Positions 27,885 through 36,725 are shown, counted from the stretch's first letter. The stretch is DNA of 64,000 bases from Lachnospiraceae bacterium V9D3004 (GCA_000621985.1 JHWW01000005.1:156594-220593); one strand, 5' to 3'. Program-made: numbers and translations. Notes: generated by a model not told the origin, from the letters alone.

Positions 27885-29345
27885 CTATAAATACGGATCG
27901 TCTTTTTTGCCTTTATCATTGTTTTTCTTAATCTTCTTTAACATCTTTCCGGCGCCTTCGATGATACTGTCAAACATCCCCTTTTTCTTCTTTACGAAAT
28001 CCGCCTTGCTGTATTCGATATATTCAGGTTCATTATCTTCATTGTACCTGATCTCCTTCAGATTCTTATACGAATCCGTTGCGGAAGATAAAGCCTTACC
28101 CTTAAGTCTCAGGTTTACGATATCTGCCACGATCCTGTATATCACTCCAAACAAAGGAACTCCGACTATCATTCCCGGCAGGCCCCATAAGCCGCCAAAG
28201 AACAGTATCGAAAAGAGTACCCAGAAAGCTGACAATCCCGTCGATTCTCCGAGGATCGCCGGCGAGATGATATTACCGTCAACCTGCATTAAGATTATTA
28301 TCATTATCGTAAAATACACTGCCTGCATCGGATTAACAAGAACGATCAAAAGCGCACTTGGGATAAGTCCGATATACGGTCCGAAAAACGGGATGATATT
28401 GGTCACTCCGATGATCACACTGATCAGCGTAGTATACGGAAGGCCCATTACGGACATAAGTACAAAACATATCCCTCCGACGATTGCCGAATCCAGGATC
28501 TTACCGAATATGAATCCGCTGAATGTGGTATTGGTCAGATTCACATAGTGTATCAGAACATCCGCATGTTTTTTGTTAAATACACAATAGACGATCTTTT
28601 TTGCCTGAGCCGAGAAGGTTTTCTTGCCGAGCAAAAGATAGATCGCAACGATTATGCCAATAAAAAGATTATAAAGTACATTAACAAAACTCGATATTCC
28701 ATTTACAAATCCAACCGCTATCGTACTCATTCCGGGAAGAAAATCCGACTGCATCCACGGAACAAGTTTCTCCATGATCGCACTCTCTAACGAATCGGTC
28801 AGCTTTAACATTCCATCCTGCAGATTTTCCGACAGAAATTCATTGTTTCTTATATTATCTTCTATGTCATAATAATATGTCTTTACTTTTCCCGGAAGGA
28901 TCTTTATCAATTGCGATATTGTTTCTACGACCTGCGGTATGATCATCCAGCATAATATGACAACGATCAGTATCATAAATACAAGCGCAAGCACTATGGA
29001 TATGCCTGTCACAACGCCTTTTTTCTTATCGGAAGCGGGCTTTCCGCCGCTTTCCATAATACGTATAATTGTGTTCTGTATCCAGTTGGCAAGAGGATTC
29101 AGTATATATGCGATGACACATCCGTATATTACCGGCTGGATCAGTGAAAATAACGATAGGAACCCTTCCACAAGACCCTGTATATTATTGATCAGCAAAT
29201 AAACAATAATAACAGCCACTAAAACCAGAAAAAGTCCAAGCCATCTGTGAAAGGCTTCTTTCATGGTCTCTTTATATCCTTCTTTGACAATTCCTTCATC
29301 AGAACCATGGACTTCATTCGAAGCATGTACTTCTTTTGACTCCAT
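27885..29345 (-). CDS. AI-2E family (UPF0118/PerM-like) membrane transporter
   Basis: 486 residues with about eight membrane helices and the AI-2E family C-terminal half (VIIGVTNIIPFFGPYIG, QVDGNIISPAILG, FWVLFSILFFGGLWGLPGMIVGVP). Family members export small molecules or sodium; the name derives from a proposed AI-2 exporter and is not a substrate assignment. The C-terminal tail is cytoplasmic and Lys-rich. GGAGGTG precedes the ATG. Confidence 0.9.
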   Translation of the reverse strand: MESKEVHASNEVHGSDEGIVKEGYKETMKEAFHRWLGLFLVLVAVIIVYLLINNIQGLVEGFLSLFSLIQPVIYGCVIAYILNPLANWIQNTIIRIMESGGKPASDKKKGVVTGISIVLALVFMILIVVILCWMIIPQVVETISQLIKILPGKVKTYYYDIEDNIRNNEFLSENLQDGMLKLTDSLESAIMEKLVPWMQSDFLPGMSTIAVGFVNGISSFVNVLYNLFIGIIVAIYLLLGKKTFSAQAKKIVYCVFNKKHADVLIHYVNLTNTTFSGFIFGKILDSAIVGGICFVLMSVMGLPYTTLISVIIGVTNIIPFFGPYIGLIPSALLIVLVNPMQAVYFTIMIIILMQVDGNIISPAILGESTGLSAFWVLFSILFFGGLWGLPGMIVGVPLFGVIYRIVADIVNLRLKGKALSSATDSYKNLKEIRYNEDNEPEYIEYSKADFVKKKKGMFDSIIEGAGKMLKKIKKNNDKGKKDDPYL

Positions 29346-29478
29346 AACCGGTATTCACCTCCGGGATATCTTAATATGCATGTAATCAAATAATATCATA
29401 TAATATCACAAACTACAATCAATTATATTGTATTACTGTAGAAACAATAACGTACCGGGATGTGGAACAGTAACATAA

Positions 29479-31822
29479 TTATATTAATTCTTCCATCTCA
29501 TCACATTTGAATTCTTTCAACAGTTTCCCTATCTCATTGATAATTTCTTTTTCTTTATCCGGCAATCTGTATTCACCCAACTGCCCGATCACCATCTCGA
29601 CCCCGTCAAAATCCATCATCGGGATCAGTTCTTTTAACGCCGCAAATGCATCCTTCAGTTCACCTTCGGATATAAGCGGTTTTCCTGCCTCAGCTTCCGA
29701 ATCCTTCTCTTCAATCCGGGCAAGCTTATCTTTAAACGCTCTGTAATCCGCAAGCAGCCTGTCTGCGTTGGCAGCAATATATTCCATATCCTCACTGTTA
29801 CCTGCATCCTCAAGCTTCTGGCAGTCTTTGGAAAGCTCTGTGGCTCCTACTATCCTTGCAGAACTCTTCAAAGCATGAACTTTAATGGTGTATAATCTGA
29901 TATCACCTGTATTATAAGCATCCTCTATTACCTTTGAACTGTCATCCATCAACTCAAGGAATGTATGTATAGAACGTATAAATGATTCAACGCCGCCGGA
30001 GTTCTTGATTCCTTCGTCTACCGACAGACCATCCACATCATACAACCAATGCATGTCTTCATCAAGCTCATTACTTATATTCTCAAAATCCGCTCCTTCA
30101 GGTACCATTATGATATCTTCAGGCAAATGACTCTTTATCGCACGTTCTACAGCCACAGAGTCTATCGGCTTTGCAAGATAACCGTTAAATCCCTTTGATC
30201 TGTAGAATTCTTCACCGCTTTCGGCAGTGGTAACAGATACTTTTGTAGGCTTTAACAATCCTTTTGCCACAGACAGATTCATCGGATTGTCATCCACCAC
30301 AAGTACACTTGCATCAGGTGCAATGAATTGAGGGACGTATGGGCCTCTTGCCATAACATCCTCTTCTTCGCTGAATTCACCTATACCGTCGCCATCGATT
30401 ATCTTCTGAGTAACCTCAAGAATGAATTCACTTCCCTCACCGTATTCACTCTCACACCACAATCTTCCGTTCATTAATTCGGAAAACTGCCTGGATATAT
30501 CAAGTACATCATTTATAATCCCCAGCAGGGATTCTGTGGCATTCCTTATGTCAAGTGAATAGTTGATAACCGATACAAAATAATCTTTAGGCACATTAGA
30601 CGCATCTTCACGAAGTATCATTTCGTTCATACCGAGAATAGTATTGATCGGTGTACGTATCTCATGAGACATATTGGCAAGAAACCTGGACTTGGCAAGA
30701 TTGGCGCGTTCAGCCTCATCTTTTGCTTCCTGTATCTCCACATACTGCTTACGAATGACCGTACTTATCATGATACGCCACACAATGATTCATCCGATAT
30801 CATCTTACCGGTAGAACGATCCATGATCTGAATATGAAGAACATAATTTCCATATCCGAGTTCAGTATATTCAAGCGGCGTGATCTTATTCTGTTCCACG
30901 GTAATACCATCATCATTGGCCCCTTCAAGGAATACATGCACCGTCGGATTAGACAGAGTATAATCAAACACTGTCGGTGTTATCTGGATACGTTCACAAT
31001 CAGCAGGGATAACATATTCTCCTTTATCATCCGGCTTAAGTTCAACGTCATCGCAATATACGGTTTTTACTCCGGTCTTTACCTTAACGATCTCTTCATA
31101 GAAATGATATATATTGAATTTGCACACTCCGCTTTGTCCCGCCATGTACAGATTGCCTTCTTCATCAAGATGACTGTAACTGTGTGAAACCGGAAGACTG
31201 GTAAGCCCGTTGGCAAGCGTATACAGTCTGTAATCACTGATATTATCCGCAAGCATCTCAGACGCTTTGACAACATATATTCCCTGAGAAGTCAATACCC
31301 ACATATATATTACCTTTATTATCCTCTGCAAATACTCTGATAGAAGACGATGTGAGCCCGTCCTCTTTTGTATAATGTCTGCTTGTTTCCCCATCAAGTA
31401 CAACCACGCCGTTATCATTGGTCGCAACCCACATACGTCCGGCACTGTCTTCATATAATCCTCTTCCGTTAGTCAGGCCATCAGAAGAAGGCAATCTCTC
31501 AAATACAGAACCATCATACTTAATGATCCCGCTGTAACTGCCTATCCATATATCCGTCCGAAGCTCCCAATACACAGTTTGCTTCCGAAGTCAGCATACC
31601 GTTTGAAGCATCAAACAATTTTGCCATAAAATCCACGCCCTGAAGCTGCCCGGAAGCGGCATATCCTCCTCCGGTCTCAGATACTTCGGCAACACCTTTA
31701 TCTACCTCTGACAATTGTTCATTATCTGCCGCACCAATTGTAGCAGCATTCCCTGTAAGATTAATAGCTAACAGTAATAATACAATTCCCACTTTTATCC
31801 TGTTAAAACTCACCATCCCCAT
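29479..31822 (-). pseudogene. Decayed propeller-type hybrid two-component sensor
   Basis: Remains of one long gene split over several minus-strand frames: signal peptide piece (31520-31822), REG_PROP-type propeller repeats (31258-31575; DIWIGSYSGI, GRMWVATNDNGVV), further repeats plus a Y_Y_Y-like domain (30768-31454), and a kinase part (29479-30783). The propeller is far shorter than usual. In the kinase part HisKA is present (MSHEIRTP), but most of the HATPase is missing (DISR joins directly to QFSELMNG), and the receiver lacks its middle including the phospho-acceptor Asp (AESGEEF joins to [13 protein letters not shown]). The Hpt (KVHALKSS) survives. At least three frame changes plus two in-frame internal deletions make it non-functional as a kinase. 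Confidence 0.85.
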
Positions 31823-31843
31823 TAAAACCTACAATACGCTTTG

Positions 31844-32716
31844 TTACCAGTCCGAATCCCAGTCCGATCCTCCGGAATCCCACGAGCTTCCGCTGTCCCA
31901 TGAGTCGCTGCTGCTGCTCCACGAACTGTCGGAATCCCAATCGTAACTGTCATCGGAAGTTCCGCTGTCGTACCAGTTAGAGTCCTCAAACCTGCTCCCG
32001 TCATGATCATAAGTTCTGTAATCACTGTAATTATCATTATTTATTATCGAATCAAGCTCGGAGCTGTTTGAAGCATAATCCCATGAATCGGTTGTTGAAT
32101 TATAGGAATACCATGAAGAACCCTGATAGTAATAATCTTTACCGTTATAGTTATAGTAACCTTTTGCCGGTGAATTATCGAATATCGCAACCAGAATGAA
32201 TATAAAAAATGTAAATCCCGAAGTGATTATCGGACTTAAAAAAGGAATAGCAATAAGCCACGGAAGTATCTTACTGAGACCTTTTTTTTGCGGAGCGTTG
32301 TTGTAACCGGTATTATATCTGTTATTATTCATCATATTCCGGGCATTTTGCTCCTTCTGATCAACAATCTCAGATCTTAGCCTCTGATACAGTTCATTGA
32401 CGGCATATCCCTCATCCTTACCCTGATATCGGACAGCCCTCTCACCGTTGGCCTTATTCTTATATACAACAAAATCCCCATTAACATCCCTGTATATTCC
32501 GAATGCCTTGGGTTCCCTTATATCCTTTCCGATAAAGAATCTTGTAACATGCTCAGGCGGAAGATTATGAGCTGCATACCATTGCTGCAATTCCCCAATC
32601 GTTTTCGGCTGGTCGGACGCCACACGGTTTGACGTTGACAAAGAACCGCCGCAATGAGGGCAGTAACTTAAGCTTTCATCTACCTGCTGCCCGCAATAAT
32701 CACATTTTACTCTCAT
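31844..32716 (-). CDS. Zinc-ribbon membrane protein with Ser/Trp/Asp-rich tail
   Basis: About 290 residues from ATG 32716 (GGAGGAG upstream). N-terminal zinc ribbon with CDYCGQQ and CPHCGG, a small globular segment (about 35-120), one or two membrane helices (about 155-185), and a low-complexity C-terminus of Ser, Asp, Trp, Tyr and Gly (WDSG-type units). It overlaps the PrsW-like gene by 17 nt, so the two are likely co-translated. Function not recognised; the tail could be a disordered surface or scaffold region. Confidence 0.65.
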   Translation of the reverse strand: MRVKCDYCGQQVDESLSYCPHCGGSLSTSNRVASDQPKTIGELQQWYAAHNLPPEHVTRFFIGKDIREPKAFGIYRDVNGDFVVYKNKANGERAVRYQGKDEGYAVNELYQRLRSEIVDQKEQNARNMMNNNRYNTGYNNAPQKKGLSKILPWLIAIPFLSPIITSGFTFFIFILVAIFDNSPAKGYYNYNGKDYYYQGSSWYSYNSTTDSWDYASNSSELDSIINNDNYSDYRTYDHDGSRFEDSNWYDSGTSDDSYDWDSDSSWSSSSDSWDSGSSWDSGGSDWDSDW

Positions 32717-33455
32717 CTGCAGCTCCTCCTTTCTTTCCGTCACCATCTTTCGATACGGTATATTCCATTCCCGGTATCAGCGTATCGTTCTTTGAAAGCT
32801 TAAGGAACTGTCTGACCGTAACAACTGTTATAAGTATCTCATATACCGCAAAGATTATAAGGAATACCGTTTTTTCGGTCCTCAAACAGAACACATAAAA
32901 TCCATGCATAAGTATCGGAACGACAACCGCCTCCGCAAGATGCAATGCGGATGTTTTTTTCTTTCCCGCTCCTTTTGCATACCTTGCCAGTCCGTAATAA
33001 TATCCCATGAATACCGCAAATAAAGCATGACCGACGATCATCAGTATTACACGTAATATTACATTGTCACCGCTGTTTCTGAATATATAGATCACATTCT
33101 CAATCACAGTGAACCCGAGAGCCACACAGACCGCATATACAACGCCGTCAAACGTGTAATTGAATTCTTTATTCTTCCATGTGATCATCTTTAATACAAG
33201 GAACTTACCGCCTTCTTCAACAAGCGCCGTAAAGATAAAACTGTCAATTATGATGTAGATAAGCGACGATCTGTCATCAACACAAAAATGCATGATCCAG
33301 TCTCCAAACAGACCGATGAGCACCGCCGAAACGATCGTAAGTGCCCCACAGAAAACCAGTTTAAGCAATAGACTCACAGGCTCTTTTTCCACCGTATCAT
33401 ATCTCCACACAATGAGAAAAAGAACAAGTGCCGGAACAACCGCCAGTGCATACAT
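32700..33455 (-). CDS. PrsW-family intramembrane metalloprotease
   Basis: 251 residues, about eight helices. Family motifs: EEGGKF (EExxK type), GHALFAVFMGYYYGLA, and a later His (PILMHGFYVF), which together form the proposed metal site. PrsW-like proteases cleave membrane proteins such as anti-sigma factors. ATG 33455 (GGGAGG 8 nt upstream) is preferred over 33473. It overlaps the downstream zinc-ribbon membrane protein gene, a possible partner or substrate (inference). Confidence 0.85.
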   Translation of the reverse strand: MYALAVVPALVLFLIVWRYDTVEKEPVSLLLKLVFCGALTIVSAVLIGLFGDWIMHFCVDDRSSLIYIIIDSFIFTALVEEGGKFLVLKMITWKNKEFNYTFDGVVYAVCVALGFTVIENVIYIFRNSGDNVILRVILMIVGHALFAVFMGYYYGLARYAKGAGKKKTSALHLAEAVVVPILMHGFYVFCLRTEKTVFLIIFAVYEILITVVTVRQFLKLSKNDTLIPGMEYTVSKDGDGKKGGAADESKM

Positions 33456-33695
33456 GGTGCAAACCTCCCTCATTTTTTATAAAATATGTCATTCCAATAT
33501 ATTTTACACCATTTCCCCTTAAATGTATAGTAAAAAAGAGGCGCGACAGACCGTAATTTTATCGTCGAACATTCCGGTAAATGAACCAGAACTATCGGAA
33601 ACAGTTTCCGCTGTCCAATATCAACAATATTTAGATAAGATTACAAAAAATTATATATCCAAATGCTATACTTTTAACGAATACTCAAGTGTTTT

Positions 33696-34193
33696 TTACT
33701 TCAAATATTTTTTACAAGCTTCCTCTAATTCCAAAAACATACAACTATTTTTTATTAACTCATCATTATTGCCATTTAGGACACGTTCATACGTTTTCAA
33801 GGCTCTTTTCTGTATTTTTGATAATGAAGACAGACAAGCTTTGTATTCTTTCCTTAACAATATTTTTCTATCTTCTGGAAATTCGGAAAAAACTACAGGA
33901 GTAAGACAACTTTTAGGGACAGGGAACATATAATTAAAACGTAAAGAACCTGCAATTTTAGTTTTCTTATGATAATCAACTTTTATTAAAACATTATCTT
34001 CTTGCTGACGGTCATAGTGAGAAAATGGAACATAGTAATTTACATCATTTATAGATAATACTACACCATACACGAATTTATCGTGATTTTGATATTTCAT
34101 ATTGGGAATACAAGTAAATCCTCGTTTGTTAATTTCAATTTCTTTGAGATATTGTATATATTTCTCATCAACAAAATAAAAAGATATTTTCAT
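33696..34193 (-). CDS. toxN: Type III toxin-antitoxin endoribonuclease toxin, ToxN/AbiQ family
   Basis: 165 residues aligning by eye with ToxN/AbiQ toxins: N-terminal FYFVDEKYIQYLKE, the YQNHDKFVYGVVL strand, YYVPFSH, the GSLRFNYMFPVP core motif and a helical C-terminus ending in a YLK-like tail. ToxN cuts RNA and is held inactive by a repeat-containing RNA antitoxin, giving plasmid stability or phage abortive infection. The gene is preceded by tandem repeats, a terminator and a strong promoter in the canonical order, which makes the call strong. GGAG precedes the ATG by 7 nt. A 240-nt stretch downstream (33456-33695) holds no gene I can support. Confidence 0.9.
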   Translation of the reverse strand: MKISFYFVDEKYIQYLKEIEINKRGFTCIPNMKYQNHDKFVYGVVLSINDVNYYVPFSHYDRQQEDNVLIKVDYHKKTKIAGSLRFNYMFPVPKSCLTPVVFSEFPEDRKILLRKEYKACLSSLSKIQKRALKTYERVLNGNNDELIKNSCMFLELEEACKKYLK

Positions 34194-34229
34194 AACCGTT
34201 CTCCATTCTCAATAATCCATAAAACAAAT

Positions 34230-34251
34230 GGAGCAAGCCTAAGCCTGCTCC
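34230..34251 (-). terminator. Leaky terminator between antitoxin RNA and toxN
   Basis: Hairpin with GGAGCA/TGCTCC arms followed on the minus strand by TTTGTTTT, 37 nt upstream of the toxN start. Type III loci carry such a terminator to set the antitoxin:toxin ratio. Confidence 0.8.
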
Positions 34252-34258
34252 AAAGTGA

Positions 34259-34366
34259 TTACAACTTTTCGCACTCATAGAGGCGAAACCCTAATAACAT
34301 CGTTCACCTTTAGTGGAAGTGAGACTCCAATAACATCGTTCACCTTTAATGGAAGTGAGACTCCAA
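34259..34366 (-). ncRNA. toxI: ToxI-type antitoxin RNA, tandem 36-nt repeats
   Basis: Two 36-nt direct repeats, 34295-34330 and 34331-34366, differ at one base (TTTAGTGG versus TTTAATGG). A third, degenerate copy lies at about 34259-34294. On the minus strand the units contain AAAGGTGAA, reminiscent of the 5' part of known ToxI repeats that fold as pseudoknots. They lie between a promoter and the terminator before toxN, exactly as in type III systems. Each repeat should be released by ToxN cleavage and bind one ToxN. Confidence 0.9.
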
Positions 34367-34395
34367 TAGATGTGTAATCGCATCTTCATGGGCTG

Positions 34396-34424
34396 ATTAT
34401 ATCAAATTACATCTACAAAATCAA
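34396..34424 (-). promoter_or_regulatory. Promoter of the toxIN locus
   Basis: Minus-strand -35 TTGATT (34419-34424), 17-bp spacer, consensus -10 TATAAT (34396-34401), about 30 nt before the first repeat. Confidence 0.8.
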
Positions 34425-34431
34425 GTTATTA

Positions 34432-34730
34432 TCAAAAATACTTGACACTTATTCCAACCTTCGCCGTCAGTACGGACTTCCCTTGTTTTACCCCTATAAT
34501 AGTTGCCTTCTTATTATACTTTTTTACAATCTTTATATTTCCGTTAGATGCACTCCGCTTTACATTATCATCACTAAAATTGTAATGTAATGACATAGTA
34601 ATTTTTCAATCAACCGCCACTTTTACCTTTTTAGAACTTAATTCTGCAGCTTCAGAACTAATTGTTGGAACACATGAAAATAATAATCCTAAAACTAACA
34701 TCCATAGTATACTAAAAAATGTTTTTTCAT
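34432..34730 (-). pseudogene. Broken small secreted protein with Ig-like remnant
   Basis: GGAGG and ATG (34730) are intact, but the signal-peptide frame (SILWMLVLGLLFSCVPT) is one base out of phase with the ATG, consistent with loss of one A in an A-run. After SSKKVKVAVD there is an in-frame TGA; the rest (KITMSLHYNFS ... GKSVLTAKVGISVKYF) resembles a BIG2-like domain such as that in the xylanase. Two lesions mean it is not expressed as a full protein unless the sequence has errors. Confidence 0.65.
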
Positions 34731-34758
34731 AAGATGCCTCCTATCATAATAAACAAAA

Positions 34759-34787
34759 GGGCGTGCTGAGGTATTATCAGCACGCCC
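34759..34787 (-). terminator. Intrinsic terminator after the FxLYD-like gene
   Basis: 11-bp perfect stem GGGCGTGCTGA / TCAGCACGCCC with a 7-nt loop, followed on the minus strand by TTTTGTTT; 15 nt after the stop at 34802. Confidence 0.85.
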
Positions 34788-34801
34788 AAAAATGCTACCG
34801 T

Positions 34802-35632
34802 TTAAAATTGCATATACATATCCTCAGCAATTACAACCGTATCAGCAATATTATCAAATTTAAGACTATCTGTAGCAAACATCAAAGAAGTATCAAAGCT
34901 TGATTTCCCACCTGCTGTTATATCTGTAACGGTAGTATTTGTAATAGCTATTGCTTTTCCATCTGCATCGTAGAATATCATATAAACTGTTACCAACGAA
35001 GCATCTTCCTCCGTATCATTTTCTACTCTGCCAGTAACCTTTACATATCCCATCCCATCTTCTTTTACTGATATATCACTAACAGGAAATGAATGCGGCT
35101 TTCCAGTTGCTTTTGTAAGCTTCATTTGAGGAACAAGTTTAACCCCATTATCCATAGAAACACTTTTGTCTATAGAACTTGAGCCAAGACCATTATAGAA
35201 ATAACCTTTTTCACCAGGAGAAATTACCTCGGGACAACTACTAATAAAATCTTCAGATTGTAACAAATGGCCATCATTATCCTCGAGATCAAATGTACAC
35301 GAATCCATATATATATCATTGTCTCCCGTATTAGAAATCTCTACAAATCCATAATATTCTTCAGACCCAATCGAATTTGTGTAGTGTTCAAATGATGTGT
35401 CCGTTATCTCATATTTAATATCATCCGACTTCTTATCATCACCATCTGCATCTTCTTTTTTGCCATCTTCTTTTTTGCCATCTTCTACACTGGAATCAGA
35501 TGACTTCTCTTCATCACCATCTTCGCTGATGGAAACACTGTCTCTAGTTGAATCATCCGAGCCACTGCCAATAGCAAATGCTCCAAAAACAAATACACAC
35601 AATAAAACCCCTATTACACTAAGTCTTTTCAT
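34802..35632 (-). CDS. Exported protein with acidic linker and FxLYD-like domain
   Basis: 276 residues: signal peptide (about 1-22), a highly acidic, Lys/Asp/Ser-rich linker with repeated GKKED units (about 25-72), then two beta-rich domains; the second (about 185-265, VKVTGRVENDTEEDASLV) looks like an FxLYD or similar Ig-like extracellular module. It overlaps the VanZ-like gene by 14 nt. Function unknown; likely surface-exposed. Confidence 0.65.
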   Translation of the reverse strand: MKRLSVIGVLLCVFVFGAFAIGSGSDDSTRDSVSISEDGDEEKSSDSSVEDGKKEDGKKEDADGDDKKSDDIKYEITDTSFEHYTNSIGSEEYYGFVEISNTGDNDIYMDSCTFDLEDNDGHLLQSEDFISSCPEVISPGEKGYFYNGLGSSSIDKSVSMDNGVKLVPQMKLTKATGKPHSFPVSDISVKEDGMGYVKVTGRVENDTEEDASLVTVYMIFYDADGKAIAITNTTVTDITAGGKSSFDTSLMFATDSLKFDNIADTVVIAEDMYMQF

Positions 35633-36089
35633 TTCTTCTCCTCCTCGTTGTAAAAATTATTGCCAATAGAGTACCAATTATCTCAGCAAAGATATCTAAC
35701 ACGTCCATTGTCCCTGCTATAATACCCATGCCTTGTGCAATCTCTATTAAAACTCCTGTACATATTGTTATTATGCTCTGAAGTAATACACAGATTTTAT
35801 GGCCACATAAGAATATGTACAAAGCATTGCATAGAGAGTATGCCCATAAAAAATCCAAACCATAATACCTTATTATAGTATATATTAAACGTGTGTCGGA
35901 TTTACAATAAGCTTTTACATGAACCCCATTGTTTATCAAACTATCAATATAGCGTACAAAAAAAACATCGGGACAAAACAAATAATATATTAAGCCGCCT
36001 AAAGCAAGTGGAAGGATTATACCCCACAAAATAATGATTATTAAACCCTTATTACAAAAAGACCAAATATTAACCCACAATCCCTCCAA
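35619..36089 (-). CDS. VanZ-like membrane protein
   Basis: 156 residues, about four membrane helices, with a VanZ-like pattern in the second half: DFLWAYSLCNALYIFL, then IEIAQGMGIIAGTMDVLDIFAEIIG. VanZ relatives are often linked to glycopeptide or membrane-stress phenotypes but have no established biochemical role. The frame opens with TTG (36089); the true start is uncertain because the only strong GGAGGG lies inside the first codons. Upstream is a divergent RHH regulator. Confidence 0.65.
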   Translation of the reverse strand: MEGLWVNIWSFCNKGLIIIILWGIILPLALGGLIYYLFCPDVFFVRYIDSLINNGVHVKAYCKSDTRLIYTIIRYYGLDFLWAYSLCNALYIFLCGHKICVLLQSIITICTGVLIEIAQGMGIIAGTMDVLDIFAEIIGTLLAIIFTTRRRRNEKT

Positions 36090-36112
36090 TTCTCATTTAT
36101 AAATCATTGTTA

Positions 36113-36128
36113 TGGTATGACTATACCA
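36113..36128. promoter_or_regulatory. Candidate operator between VanZ-like and RHH genes
   Basis: Inverted repeat TGGTAT-GACT-ATACCA in the divergent intergenic region. The same half-sites recur around the tRNA-Arg promoter at 36689-36721. RHH proteins bind short inverted repeats, so the adjacent RHH gene is the natural candidate. Confidence 0.4.
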
Positions 36129-36194
36129 CACTTCGCCTTACTTTTCAATATTGGGTATGATTTTTTGATAGAATACTCATGTGAGGTGATTACT

Positions 36195-36356
36195 ATGAGA
36201 GAAAACAATAAACCGTTAAAAGTAAAACTTACAATATCACTTGACCCAGATGTTGAACAAAAAACACGAGAACTGGCAGATGAAGATGACAGGACTTTTT
36301 CTGCATATATAAATAAAATACTTAAAGAAAACGCAAAAAAAGAAGGAAAAAAGTGA
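36195..36356 (+). CDS. Ribbon-helix-helix (Arc/CopG-type) regulator
   Basis: 53 residues from ATG 36195 (GAGGTGA upstream). After a basic N-terminus comes a beta-strand (KVKLTISLDP) and two helices (VEQKTRELADEDDRT, SAYINKILKENAKK), the RHH fold. The longer in-frame ORF from 36117 is not favoured. It may regulate the divergent VanZ/FxLYD pair or be an antitoxin lacking its toxin; no toxin gene is adjacent. Confidence 0.75.
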   Translation: MRENNKPLKVKLTISLDPDVEQKTRELADEDDRTFSAYINKILKENAKKEGKK

Positions 36357-36413
36357 CTTGGAACACCTCCTCCTTTCTTCTGATACTCAATAATACTCAA
36401 ATATTCTAAAAAT

Positions 36414-36456
36414 AAAAAGCTATAATCTGTTGAAAAATCAACGATTATAGCTTTTT
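36414..36456. terminator. Strong bidirectional terminator after the RHH gene
   Basis: Nearly perfect stem of about 19 bp (AAAAAGCTATAATC ... GATTATAGCTTTTT, one bulge, inner GTTGA/TCAAC) with a four-A loop, 57 nt after the RHH stop. Confidence 0.85.
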
Positions 36457-36463
36457 CGTTAAG

Positions 36464-36565
36464 CGTGCGTGAGAAGGTGCACGACGTCCGGGGGACGTCG
36501 GTTTTGCGTGGACCGTAGCGAAGCGAAGACTTCGAACTCCGTTCGAGTCCGAACCGGACTCGAAC
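36464..36565. repeat. Scrambled tRNA-Arg fragments with GC-rich palindromes
   Basis: Contains a 13-bp copy of the tRNA-Arg 3' end (CGTGCGTGAGAAG, 36464-36476; second copy 36613-36625), a CCGTAGC anticodon-arm-like segment and a TTCGAACTCC T-arm segment, separated by perfect palindromes CGACGTCC/GGACGTCG and GTTCGAGTCCG/CGGACTCGAAC (36541-36565). It looks like debris of one or more tRNA-Arg copies from integration or recombination at the tRNA. Confidence 0.55.
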
Positions 36566-36571
36566 AAAAAA

Positions 36572-36601
36572 ACAAGCGCTCGTCCTAAGACGACCGCTTG
36601 T
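36572..36601. terminator. tRNA-Arg terminator
   Basis: Stem ACAAGCG/CGCTTGT plus inner CGTC/GACG, flanked by an A tract on the left and seven T on the right, so it can act in both directions. On the minus strand it lies 12 nt downstream of the tRNA. Confidence 0.85.
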
Positions 36602-36612
36602 TTTTTTATCCA

Positions 36613-36686
36613 CGTGCGTGAGAAGATTCGAACTCCCGACACCTTGGTCCGTAGCCAAGTGCTCTATCCAGCTGAGCTACACGCAC
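36613..36686 (-). tRNA. tRNA-Arg (anticodon ACG)
   Basis: Complete cloverleaf on the minus strand: acceptor GTGCGTG/CACGCAC, D arm GCTC...GAGC, anticodon stem CTTGG/CCAAG with loop CTACGGA (ACG), T arm with GTTCGAAT-type loop. The CCA end is not encoded. The gene borders the accessory island on its 3' side. Confidence 0.95.
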
Positions 36687-36688
36687 AT

Positions 36689-36725
36689 CATATGGTATAA
36701 TAACAAAAATCATACCATATGTCAA
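36689..36725 (-). promoter_or_regulatory. tRNA-Arg promoter overlapped by a palindrome
   Basis: Minus-strand -35 TTGACA (36720-36725), 17-bp spacer, -10 TATTAT (36697-36702), ending just before the tRNA. A perfect 10-bp inverted repeat CATATGGTAT (36689-36698) / ATACCATATG (36712-36721) brackets the promoter core. Confidence 0.7.

Noticed and set aside
33523..33933. Plus-strand frame beginning MYSKKEARQ next to toxN
   Set aside because: Mostly antisense to toxN; the non-overlapping first 50 codons have no recognisable domain and no clear ribosome site.
34259..34366. Tandem repeats as a CRISPR array
   Set aside because: Repeats are adjacent without spacers, no cas genes are present, and the downstream ToxN-like gene explains them as an antitoxin RNA.
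36464..36625. 13-bp repeats as attL/attR of an integrated element
   Set aside because: The copies are only 149 bp apart, too close to bound an element, and no integrase is present; better read as recombination debris.
36110..36658. 182-codon minus-strand open frame running through the tRNA and RHH region
   Set aside because: It is antisense to the RHH gene, crosses two terminators and the tRNA, and has no ribosome site or family resemblance.
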